A stretch of DNA of 64,000 nt from an uncultured Desulfobulbaceae bacterium (GTDB lineage: Bacteria > Desulfobacterota > Desulfobulbia > Desulfobulbales > Desulfocapsaceae), in NCBI GenBank assembly GCA_903887485.1, contig CAISPV010000006.1:16805-80804 (forward strand), read 5' to 3'. The position numbers were made by a program, and so were the translations under genes. Shown piece after piece: positions 26,920 to 35,964 of this stretch. Below the pieces are notes generated by a model. It was given only the letters and a program-made list of their open reading frames with translations, did no database searches and was not told where the DNA came from. Position 1 is the first letter of the stretch, and each line of letters opens with the position of its first letter.

Positions 26920-27310
26920 AAATGGTGTTTTTGGCCAGCACTACGGCATTACTGTTGGGCTGGATATATGCCAAAGCGACTGGGGGTGGTGATGGATTGC
27001 GACCTGCAGGATCGGTCAGGGGAAATTCCGCGCCTGTATTATGCCAAGGGACAAGAGGGTTATGACATTGCACAGCGTGGCGCACGGTGCGATCCGCTAC
27101 TCAAACATATTATCTCATGGCTGTTTTACAAGATATGCAGTTATCTGGCGGAGATTGAATACGACGGAGAAAGTGGCACCTTTCGTGTTATGTTCGCAAG
27201 GTGGTGGTGAATTTTCTTTGTATGGGCGAGCAATTGCGTTTCTTTGGTGGACTGGTGCCGTGGATGGGTTTCCCCCTTTCAGCATAACTATGGAACATGC
27301 CAGGTATTGT
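26920..27310 (+). pseudogene. Frameshifted remnant of a GT2-family glycosyltransferase
   Basis: Conserved pieces split over frames: 'VVMDCDLQDRSGEIPRLYYAKGQEGYDIAQRGARCDPLLKHIISWLFYKICSYL', 'IEYDGESGTFRVM', '[27 protein letters not shown]', 'SITMEHA'. Confidence 0.85.
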
Positions 27311-27315
27311 CAAAA

Positions 27316-28026
27316 ATGACCCAATCAAGTGTGAAAAGAATCGCTATTCTCCAATCCAACTACATCCCCTGGAAAGGGTACTTCGACATGATTGCCGCCG
27401 TGGATGAGTTCATACTCTATGACGACATGCAGTATACGCGACGTGACTGGCGTAATCGCAACCAGATCAAGACGCCGCAGGGGGTGCAGTGGCTGACGGC
27501 TCCGGTGCAAGTGAAGGGGAAATATCATCAGAAGATTAAAGATACTGAGATTGACGGCTCAAACTGGGCAACAGCGCATTGGAAAGCATTGGTGCAGAAC
27601 TATCGCCGCGCGCCACATTTTGACGAAATCGCAATATGGCTCGAGCCGATGTACCTCGCTGAGCCTTATACGCAACTCACCCGGTTAAATCGCCGTTTCA
27701 TCGAAGCTGTCTGCAATTATCTGGGCATCAGGACGGTCATCAGTAATTCTTGGGATTATGCCCTGCTTGATGGCAAGACGGAACGCCTGGCCGATCTTTG
27801 TGAGCAGGCAGGAGGTACGGAATACATCTCAGGCCCTGCGGCCAAGGGTTACATCGAAGAGAGCGTATTTACTGAATATGGCATCAAACTGACCTGGTTT
27901 GACTACGCTGGATACCCCGAATATCCCCAACTCTGGGGTGAGTTCACCCATGGGGTCACCATTCTCGATTTGCTGTTCAACTGCGGCAAAGACGCGCCCC
28001 GCTATATGAGGTATGTCCGCTCATGA
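27316..28026 (+). CDS. WbqC family protein
   Basis: '[58 protein letters not shown]'. Confidence 0.93.
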   Translation: MTQSSVKRIAILQSNYIPWKGYFDMIAAVDEFILYDDMQYTRRDWRNRNQIKTPQGVQWLTAPVQVKGKYHQKIKDTEIDGSNWATAHWKALVQNYRRAPHFDEIAIWLEPMYLAEPYTQLTRLNRRFIEAVCNYLGIRTVISNSWDYALLDGKTERLADLCEQAGGTEYISGPAAKGYIEESVFTEYGIKLTWFDYAGYPEYPQLWGEFTHGVTILDLLFNCGKDAPRYMRYVRS

Positions 28027-28952
28027 GGCTTTCTATTGTTGCAACACTCTACCAATCTGCGCCCGACATTACCGAGTTTCATCAACGGGCCAGTGCTGCT
28101 GCCAAGCAACTTGTGGGTGAAGATTACGAAATCGTTCTGGTGAACGACGGATCGCCCGACAACAGTCTCGATCTTGCCGTGCAGCTCACCGAGAGTGACA
28201 GTCATGTTGTTGTTGTCGATCTCTCCCGTAACTTTGGCCATCATAAGGCCATGATGACCGGTCTTGCCCATACCAAAGGAGAGCGGGTCTTCCTGATCGA
28301 TAGCGATCTGGAAGAAGAACCGGAATGGTTGATTCCCTTTGCCGGTCAAATGACAGATGAAAGATGTGATGTAGTGTTTGGTGTGCAGGCACAACGGAAA
28401 GGCAGTGTTATTGAGCGCTGGAGCGGTCAATGGTTTTACCGCTTTTTCAGGGCGTTAACAGGTATTGCTCTTCCTGAAAGCCTTGTAACCGCACGTTTGA
28501 TGACCCGTCGTTACGTCGATGCCTTATTGCGCCATGAAGAGCGAGAAGTCTTCCTGGCTGGCCTCTTTCATATCACGGGGTTTGCTCAACATCCTCAAAC
28601 AGTAAAGAAGCATAGTACCAGTGCAACCACTTATACCTTCCACAAAAAAATGTCTTTGCTGGTTAATTCAGTAACTGCTTTTAGCAATGCCCCACTGATC
28701 GGCATCTTCTATATCGGGGTATTGATCTCTCTCATTGCGATTTTCTATATCGCTTACCTGGCCATTCACTGGATGTTCCTCGCCAAGCCATTAAGCGGCT
28801 GGACCTCAGTCATGGCGTCGATCTGGCTTCTTGGCGGGATGGTCATCTCTTTTATAGGCGTGGTTGGCATTTATCTCTCAAAAATATTCTCAGAGACCAA
28901 ACGACGCCCCTACACCATCGTAAGGCAGATTTATGCAAAACACCAAAACTGA
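28023..28952 (+). CDS. GT2 family glycosyltransferase (GtrB/DPM1-like, two C-terminal TMs)
   Basis: '[18 protein letters not shown]', '[36 protein letters not shown]'. Confidence 0.93.
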   Translation: MRLSIVATLYQSAPDITEFHQRASAAAKQLVGEDYEIVLVNDGSPDNSLDLAVQLTESDSHVVVVDLSRNFGHHKAMMTGLAHTKGERVFLIDSDLEEEPEWLIPFAGQMTDERCDVVFGVQAQRKGSVIERWSGQWFYRFFRALTGIALPESLVTARLMTRRYVDALLRHEEREVFLAGLFHITGFAQHPQTVKKHSTSATTYTFHKKMSLLVNSVTAFSNAPLIGIFYIGVLISLIAIFYIAYLAIHWMFLAKPLSGWTSVMASIWLLGGMVISFIGVVGIYLSKIFSETKRRPYTIVRQIYAKHQN

Positions 28953-29568
28953 CCTGTTGATCGAGGTTGCCGAATACTACACATCTAAACTTGCCCAGCA
29001 TGGAGAAACACCTCGCGGTGTTGATTGGAATGGTGAACAAAGTCAAATGCTGCGCTTTGAACAACTAAGCAAAATTGTTGATACCTCAACTCAATTTTCA
29101 ATAAATGATCTGGGGTGTGGCTATGGTGCGCTCTACGACTTTCTTGCCCATAAATATGAGTCGTTTTCGTATTCGGGTTTGGATGTGGCCGAAGATATGA
29201 TTCGAGCTGCCGAGCAACGCAATCAAGATACAAGCAACGCTCGCTTTGTACTCACCAGCGAGCCTCAACAGGTTGCCGATTATGGCGTCGCCAGCGGTAT
29301 CTTTAATGTTCGTTTAGGCAGATCAGATGATGAATGGTGGTCTTATCTCGAAGCTACCCTTGACGTACTCGACCGTACCAGTCGTTTCGGCTTTGCCTTT
29401 AATTGCCTGACTTCCTATTCCGATGCGGATAAGATGCGCGATTACCTTTATTACGCAGATCCCTGTGCGTTGTTTGATCTCTGTAAACGTCGTTATTCGC
29501 CTAACGTGGCCCTGCTCCATGATTACGGGCTTTATGAATTCACGATTCTGGTAAGAAAACAGCCATGA
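28933..29568 (+). CDS. Class I SAM-dependent methyltransferase
   Basis: 'SINDLGCGYGALYDFLAHKY..YSGLDVAEDMIRAAEQR'. Confidence 0.88.
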   Translation: MQNTKTDLLIEVAEYYTSKLAQHGETPRGVDWNGEQSQMLRFEQLSKIVDTSTQFSINDLGCGYGALYDFLAHKYESFSYSGLDVAEDMIRAAEQRNQDTSNARFVLTSEPQQVADYGVASGIFNVRLGRSDDEWWSYLEATLDVLDRTSRFGFAFNCLTSYSDADKMRDYLYYADPCALFDLCKRRYSPNVALLHDYGLYEFTILVRKQP

Positions 29569-30230
29569 AAAAACCTTTAGTTATCTTCGGTTCTGGTGAT
29601 ATCGCCCAACTTGCCCATTTCTATTTCAGCACGGACTCGTCATACGAAGTTGTCGCCTTCACCGTTGACTCTGCCTATCTGAAGGACACAACTTTCTGCG
29701 GCCTTCCGGTCATTGCCTTTGAGGAAGTCTCCAGGCAATACGCGCCCGACTGCTGTGATTTCTTTATTGCTATCGGCTACTCCAAGCTCAATGCAGTGCG
29801 GAAGGAAAAATATCTGGCGGTCAAAGCAAGAGGGTACCGCTTAGCCAGTTTTATCAGTTCCCACGCCACCGTTTTGAATGATGGCTGTATTGGTGAAAAT
29901 TGTTTCATTCTTGAAGATAGCATTATCCAACCATTCGTGACCGTTGGTAACAACATCATGCTTTGGAGTGGAAGTCATATCGGCCACCACTCTACTATCA
30001 AGGATCATTGCTTCATTGCGCCCCATGTGGCCATTTCAGGAGGCGTGGAGATTGGCGAGCAATGCTTTGTCGGTGTGAATGCAACGTTACGTAATCATAT
30101 CAAGATCGGCGAAAAATGTCTGATTGGCGCTGGTGCCTTGCTGCTTGCCGATGCGGAGCCTGAAGGGGTTTACATCGGTACTGCAACAGTGCGTTCAAAA
30201 GTGCCAAGTTCGAAGTTGAGAAGGATATGA
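29565..30230 (+). CDS. NeuD-like sugar O-acyltransferase (left-handed beta helix)
   Basis: 'KPLVIFGSGDIAQLAHFYFS' and hexapeptide repeats 'GHHSTIKDHCFIAPHVAISGGVEIGEQCFVGVNATLRNHIKIGEKCLIGAGALL'. Confidence 0.9.
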   Translation: MKKPLVIFGSGDIAQLAHFYFSTDSSYEVVAFTVDSAYLKDTTFCGLPVIAFEEVSRQYAPDCCDFFIAIGYSKLNAVRKEKYLAVKARGYRLASFISSHATVLNDGCIGENCFILEDSIIQPFVTVGNNIMLWSGSHIGHHSTIKDHCFIAPHVAISGGVEIGEQCFVGVNATLRNHIKIGEKCLIGAGALLLADAEPEGVYIGTATVRSKVPSSKLRRI

Positions 30231-30619
30231 ACACTAATCCTGAGCACAAATACCACATAAAGTATGTCGAATCTTATGATGGAATAAACTGGCAAAGAGA
30301 TGGGCTTGTTGTCATTGTTTTTGCAAATGATCAAGAATTCGTAATCTCCCGCTCGTTGGTGATTCATGATAGGGATCGATGGAGGATGTGGTACTCCTTT
30401 CTTGGCCAATTTTGTCGTATTGGATATGCAGAATCAGAGAATGGTCGCCAGTGGAAACGACTTGATAGTCAAGGGGGTACCGACTTTCTAACAAATGGGG
30501 ATTCGAAAATGATCGAATCCCCATTTGTTTTTGACCATAAAGGTAAACGGTACATGCTGTATAATGATAACGGTTATGGCAAAACCGGCTTCAGCTTAGC
30601 AGTATTGGAGCAAGGATAA
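30227..30619 (+). CDS. Short beta-propeller glycosidase-like protein, probably truncated
   Basis: 130 aa; 'RWRMWYSF..IGYAESENGRQWKRLD..ESPFVFDHKGKRYMLYNDNGYGKTGFSLAVLEQ'. Confidence 0.65.
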   Translation: MNTNPEHKYHIKYVESYDGINWQRDGLVVIVFANDQEFVISRSLVIHDRDRWRMWYSFLGQFCRIGYAESENGRQWKRLDSQGGTDFLTNGDSKMIESPFVFDHKGKRYMLYNDNGYGKTGFSLAVLEQG

Positions 30620-30993
30620 TGTCACGTCTTTTCGATTATCTTTATATCCTCGCAACAATAGGTTTTACCGTTTACGGGCAACTGATTATTAAGTGGCGTA
30701 TCACAAAATTGGGTCCGCTTCCAATAGACTTCCATGAGAAACTTAAATTTTTGATCGCACTTCTTCTTGATCCAGCAATCTTTTCCGGCTTCGTTGCTGC
30801 ATTCATAGCTTCGCTTGCATGGATGGCTGCCATGACCAAGTTTGATCTGAGTCATGCTTACCCATTCATGAGTTTGAATTTTGTAGTGGTGTTGCTGTTA
30901 AGTGGGTGGATTTTGAGTGAACCCGTGACGCTTCAAAAAACATTAGGCATCGCATTGATTGTGCTTGGAACGGTGGTGGCCGTTCGTGGTTAA
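30619..30993 (+). CDS. EamA/SMR-like small 4-TM membrane protein
   Basis: 124 aa; 'MTKFDLSHAYPFMSLNFVVVLLLSGWILSEPVTLQKTLGIALIVLGTVVAVRG'. Confidence 0.85.
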   Translation: MSRLFDYLYILATIGFTVYGQLIIKWRITKLGPLPIDFHEKLKFLIALLLDPAIFSGFVAAFIASLAWMAAMTKFDLSHAYPFMSLNFVVVLLLSGWILSEPVTLQKTLGIALIVLGTVVAVRG

Positions 30994-31216
30994 TTCCGGG
31001 TCAGTGTGTCGGTTACTGCTATCACATTCCTGTCTGATACGGGCTTCGTTTATTGCGGCGGTATCGTTCTTGTTTTTTTTTGTTTGCTCAATATGGGAGA
31101 CGAATGACGACGTTTTTGAATTGGCATTGACCGTTTTGGCGTTTCTCTGCCCGTGGGCGGCTCAAGATTACTGGTCGTTCGTAAGCCGATGATGATACAG
31201 AAGGACACATAGGACA

Positions 31217-32350
31217 ATGAATGTAAACAGTATCCCATTCAACAAACCCTACATGACGGGGCGTGAACTCTTGTATATTGCACAGGCGCATACGAACGGG
31301 CACCTTGCCGGCGACGGCATGTTTACAAAAAAATGTCATGCCTGGCTGGAGGCGCGCACCGGTACATACAAGGCATTGCTCACTCATTCATGCACGGCGG
31401 CACTTGAGATGGCAGCAATCCTCGCGGACATTCAACCGGGCGACGAGGTGATCATGCCGTCCTATACCTTTGTCTCAACAGCCAATGCTTTTGTGCTGCG
31501 CGGTGGTGTGCCGGTCTTTGTGGATATTCGCCTGGATACATTCAATATTGATGAGACGAAGATCGAGGCGGCCATTACGTCGCGCACCAAGGCGATCATC
31601 CCTGTGCATTATGCGGGGGTGGCCTGTGAGATGGACATCATCATGAATATTGCGCAGCGTCATAACCTGTTGGTCATTGAAGACGCCGCACAGGGGATTA
31701 TGTCCACGTACAAGGGCAAGCCGCTCGGCTCCATAGGCCACCTGGGTGCGTACTCTTTTCATGAGACGAAGAACATTATTTCTGGTGAGGGGGGGGCTCT
31801 TCTGATCAATGATGAACGCTTTGCAGAGCGTGCCGAAATCATTCGCGCAAAGGGTACCAATCGTGGCCAGTTTTTTCGTGGTCAGGTCGATAAGTATACT
31901 TGGGTAGATATCGGATCCTCGTATTTACCAGGAGAGGTGATCGCTGCCTTTCTGTGGGCGCAGATGGAAGAGGCCCAGAGCATTACGCAGAAGCGCATGG
32001 GCCTTTGGCAGCAATACCATGAAACTTTGGCGCCACTTGAAGAGGCTGGCAAGTTGCGACAACCCATCATTCCTGAATACTGTCAGCACAATGCACATAT
32101 GTATTACATTATGTTGCTTAACCTTAAAACTCGTACGCAAGTTATTGCGCAGATGAAAGGTGCTGGCATAAATACTGTATTTCACTATGTGCCGCTCCAC
32201 GATGCGCCATATGGAAAAAGACACGGACGTGCTCATGGCGATCTTCCGGTCACCCATATGGCTTCGGATTGTTTATTACGATTGCCATTGTGGCTGGGCG
32301 TCGAATCGCATCAACAGAAAATAGTGGATAAATTGTCAACCTGTTTTTAA
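31217..32350 (+). CDS. rffA: dTDP-4-amino-4,6-dideoxygalactose transaminase (DegT/DnrJ/EryC1 family)
   Basis: 'SCTAALEMAAILADIQPGDEVIMPSYTFVSTANAFVLRGGVPVFVDI', 'EDAAQGIMSTYKGKPLGSIGHLGAYSFHETKNIISGEGGALL'. Confidence 0.92.
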   Translation: MNVNSIPFNKPYMTGRELLYIAQAHTNGHLAGDGMFTKKCHAWLEARTGTYKALLTHSCTAALEMAAILADIQPGDEVIMPSYTFVSTANAFVLRGGVPVFVDIRLDTFNIDETKIEAAITSRTKAIIPVHYAGVACEMDIIMNIAQRHNLLVIEDAAQGIMSTYKGKPLGSIGHLGAYSFHETKNIISGEGGALLINDERFAERAEIIRAKGTNRGQFFRGQVDKYTWVDIGSSYLPGEVIAAFLWAQMEEAQSITQKRMGLWQQYHETLAPLEEAGKLRQPIIPEYCQHNAHMYYIMLLNLKTRTQVIAQMKGAGINTVFHYVPLHDAPYGKRHGRAHGDLPVTHMASDCLLRLPLWLGVESHQQKIVDKLSTCF

Positions 32351-32377
32351 AAAATACTCTAAGAATCAACGTGAATC

Positions 32378-33913
32378 ATGCAAAACAAGTTTATCTTTCT
32401 CGATAAACGGTTTGATGTTGAGCCGTCATATATTCGACTCTTTATAATAATTTTTATTACTGCTGTGCTTGCAAAAGGGTCTGTTGTTTTTCGTGGCCAT
32501 GCAATTGATGACTATGGCTTCATGACCGGTGTAAGCGCCAAAGGTTTTGAAGTGATTCTCAGCCAAGGTCGGTACATCTCGGCGGCAATCATATGGCTCG
32601 TTGATTCAATAGGTGTCAATATTATTGATATGTATTTTTCACTTGGGCTAGTGACATTATTTTTACTGACAGCTTTTGTAGTATCTATCTTGCGGTTTGT
32701 TGGATTAGATAAGTCACCAGCAGCAGGTATAGTAGGGGCCATAATTATAGCCCATCCGTATTTAACTGAAACGCTTACTTTTCGAATGGCGCTGCCCTCC
32801 TATTGCGTTGCTCTTATCTTTTCCATCATGGCATTGGAAATGGTAATTAAGAGTCCTGCAACTTGGGGCAATCGGGCATTGGCGCTATTGGCAACTCTTG
32901 CCATGCTCTTTACCTATCAAGTTTTTATAAATTATTTTGCGATTGCAATTATTTTTGCCTTTATCTACGGGCAAGTTTTGCATGTTCAGTCATTAGCTGC
33001 CAATAATGTTTATCGAGAGCGAGCAATAACATTAACAATTATCAGCACTATTTCCATTATTGCTTTTATGTCACTTATTTGGCTAACCAAAGCTCTGGGC
33101 CTAACCAAAGGGACAGGCAGAGCTGACCTTATAACCTTTGGCGAGATACCTCATCGGATAGAGCAGATCTCGTCTTCCTTGATGAGTATTTATTGGTCGG
33201 CTGAACATGTTTTTTCAGGATGGTTGAAAATACTGGTTGCACTAATGCTTGCAATATCATTGATAATAATTTTTTGGTATTTGCTAACTGGAAAGGACAA
33301 AAGAAATTCTATTAGTAATGTATCTCTTATTTTTTTTGCGTTTTTACTGCTTATCCCTGTTTCGATAGGAGTTATCCTGCCCTTTCAGAATTGGTGGCCG
33401 GTCCCTCGGGTCATTGCTCATGTCTCAATAATTATTGGATTGATTTTTCTCATGGCTGATTCGTGCATGTATGAGTCCGCTAACCGTTTTTTCAAGTCTG
33501 CTATTTTTATTTCCAGGACTATTGTTCTTATTGGATTTATCTTTTTAAGTAATCAAATCCTGGCTGATCAACAGAGGATTAACCAGTGGGATAAAATGAT
33601 GGCGAATCGGATAATTTCTCGTCTTGAAATGTATCCCAATTTTAGTGATGTCCATTTGGTGTATATCAACGGTGGTTCATGGGGCTTCCCCGCTAAGTTG
33701 AGAACAGTGCAGGGTGATATGAATGCATCTGCATTTCTTCCGGATTACTCAAAAGTTCCGTTGTTGTCAGAAGTGTCTGGGTACTGGCTTCAAAGAGCAG
33801 TAGGGGCCGAGGCAATTGTCGGAGAGGCTTATTGTAAGGATAGAGAGCCTTGGCCACACGCTGAATCGATAACTGTCGAGAATGATGTGGCTATCATTTG
33901 TTTAAAGAAATAG
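32378..33913 (+). CDS. Polytopic glucosyltransferase-domain (GtrII-like) membrane protein
   Basis: 511 aa, many TMs; 'GHAIDDYGFMTG..ILSQGRYISAAIIWLVD'; next to a GtrB-like gene cluster. Confidence 0.75.
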   Translation: MQNKFIFLDKRFDVEPSYIRLFIIIFITAVLAKGSVVFRGHAIDDYGFMTGVSAKGFEVILSQGRYISAAIIWLVDSIGVNIIDMYFSLGLVTLFLLTAFVVSILRFVGLDKSPAAGIVGAIIIAHPYLTETLTFRMALPSYCVALIFSIMALEMVIKSPATWGNRALALLATLAMLFTYQVFINYFAIAIIFAFIYGQVLHVQSLAANNVYRERAITLTIISTISIIAFMSLIWLTKALGLTKGTGRADLITFGEIPHRIEQISSSLMSIYWSAEHVFSGWLKILVALMLAISLIIIFWYLLTGKDKRNSISNVSLIFFAFLLLIPVSIGVILPFQNWWPVPRVIAHVSIIIGLIFLMADSCMYESANRFFKSAIFISRTIVLIGFIFLSNQILADQQRINQWDKMMANRIISRLEMYPNFSDVHLVYINGGSWGFPAKLRTVQGDMNASAFLPDYSKVPLLSEVSGYWLQRAVGAEAIVGEAYCKDREPWPHAESITVENDVAIICLKK

Positions 33914-34212
33914 GTTTTTTGGCTTTTCAAAAATTGACCACTATAGAGGATATCCGATGTCATAGAGACAAAAAGTATTCTCCTCGTTGTTTTGGATGGG
34001 TGATACATGATAATTTGTGGTTCCAGCCTTGAGCTAGAGCTCCGTCTGAGGAATTAAGCCCTTTCCTTTTTTCATGCTATTTGCAGTGATGCAACAGCGG
34101 GAACTAATTTGGTAAATGTCCTTGCCGATAACTGAATGGAGTTTACTCACCCAAAACAGCAAAGAGTCCATGATGCTTATTTGCATAAGCAGAAGAGATA
34201 TGAGGAAGAATT

Positions 34213-35853
34213 ATGAATGGAGCTGAACTTCTGGTGCGGTGCCTTGAAAATGAAGGAGTTGACACTATATTTGGTATTCCCGGCGAGGAGAATCTGATCT
34301 TTCTTGAGGCCCTGCGAACATCTACAATTCGTTTGATTCTGACCCGCCATGAGCAGGCGGCGGGATTTATGGCGGCCACTTATGGCAGGCTTACCGGCAG
34401 GCCCGGGGTCTGTCTTTCGACCCTTGGGCCGGGAGCGACGAATTTCGTCACGGCCGTTTCTTACGCATTGCTTGGCGGTATGCCCGTTCTCTTTATCACT
34501 GGTCAGAAGCCAATAAAAAAAAGTAAGCAGGGCCGTTTTCAGATCCTTGATGTGGTGCGAATGATGGGGCCTTTGACCAAATTCACCAAGCAGGTTGTCA
34601 CTGCCGGCAGCATCCCGCCACTGGTTCGCGACATGTTTAGAATCGCTACCGCCGAGAAGCCCGGTCCGGTCCATCTGGAGCTGCCGGAGGATATTGCCGC
34701 GGAAGAAACAGAGAACCAGCCTTTTGCTCTGACTCGTCTGTATCCACCCCATGCCAATCCTGCTTCCCTTGGCATAGCGGCTGATCTCATCAATCAGGCG
34801 CATTATCCCCTGTTTCTGTTTGGGGCTGAGGCCAAACGACCGGACGTATGCCAGGTTGCGCGCGAGCTTATTGACAAAACAGGTATCTACTTTTTTACCA
34901 CCCAGATGGGCAAGGGGATTATTGATGAGCACTCTCCCTATTCTCTGGGCACGGCCGCCCTTTCCGATCATGATTACCTGCATTGCGCTATTGAGCGTGC
35001 CGATGTAATTATCAATGTCGGTCATGATGTTGTTGAAAAACCGCCGTTTTTTATGAATCAAAGAGGGATGCAGGTCATTCATGTCAACTATTCACCTGCT
35101 GATATTGATGAAGTTTATTTCCCTCAGCATGAAGTTGTTGGTGATATCGGCACCAGTCTTACCCAGTTATTGCAACTCGTTCATAATCCATCTGGCTCAG
35201 ACTATGATTATTTTCAGCGCCTCCATGAAGAAATCAATACCCATGTCTATTGCGCGCAGGGCCATGATCGATTTCCTGCTACCCCGCAACGGATCGTCAG
35301 CGATATTCGCACTACGGTCGCTGCCAGCAGTATTGTCTCTCTCGATAATGGCATGTACAAGATCTGGTTTGCCCGCAATTTCAAGGCGACCCAACCAGAT
35401 TCACTGCTGCTCGATAATGCCCTGGCTTCAATGGGCGCCGGCCTTCCCGTAGCCATTGCCGCCAAACTCTTGTATCCGGAGAGGCAGGTTGTGGCTGTCT
35501 GTGGAGATGGCGGCTTTATGATGAATTCTCAGGAGATGGAAACTGCTATTCGTCTCAACCTGCATCTGGTCGTCATCATCCTGCGCGACAATGGCTACGG
35601 GATGATTAAATGGAAGCAGGGCGGGATGGGCCTTCCTGACTTTGGCCTTGACTTTTTGAACCCTGATTTTATACATTATGCACAGAGTTATGGGGCCAAC
35701 GGGTATCGTGTTTCTTGTGCCGGAGAACTTGCCCAGTTGCTGTCAGGATGCCTGAAACGGCCAGGTCTTCATTTGATCGAGGTCCCTGTTGATTACTCGC
35801 AGAATGAAAAAGTCTTTTTTCAGGAGCTTCGTGACAAGACCTGTCTCCTGTGA
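34213..35853 (+). CDS. ThDP-dependent acetolactate synthase-like enzyme
   Basis: 'GAELLVRCLENEGVDTIFGIPGEENL', 'RHEQAAGFMAATYGRLTGRPGVCLSTLGPGATN', 'GDGGFMMNSQEMETAIRLNL'. Confidence 0.92.
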   Translation: MNGAELLVRCLENEGVDTIFGIPGEENLIFLEALRTSTIRLILTRHEQAAGFMAATYGRLTGRPGVCLSTLGPGATNFVTAVSYALLGGMPVLFITGQKPIKKSKQGRFQILDVVRMMGPLTKFTKQVVTAGSIPPLVRDMFRIATAEKPGPVHLELPEDIAAEETENQPFALTRLYPPHANPASLGIAADLINQAHYPLFLFGAEAKRPDVCQVARELIDKTGIYFFTTQMGKGIIDEHSPYSLGTAALSDHDYLHCAIERADVIINVGHDVVEKPPFFMNQRGMQVIHVNYSPADIDEVYFPQHEVVGDIGTSLTQLLQLVHNPSGSDYDYFQRLHEEINTHVYCAQGHDRFPATPQRIVSDIRTTVAASSIVSLDNGMYKIWFARNFKATQPDSLLLDNALASMGAGLPVAIAAKLLYPERQVVAVCGDGGFMMNSQEMETAIRLNLHLVVIILRDNGYGMIKWKQGGMGLPDFGLDFLNPDFIHYAQSYGANGYRVSCAGELAQLLSGCLKRPGLHLIEVPVDYSQNEKVFFQELRDKTCLL

Positions 35854-35964
35854 TAAGTTTTTTGTGTTACGGTTTCTTTTCCCGTTTTTTCCATGCAGGT
35901 GATAGCGTTATTTTGTTGTGATGGCTTACTCGGATGTCCCTAATTTTTATCGTTCTGTAATCAC

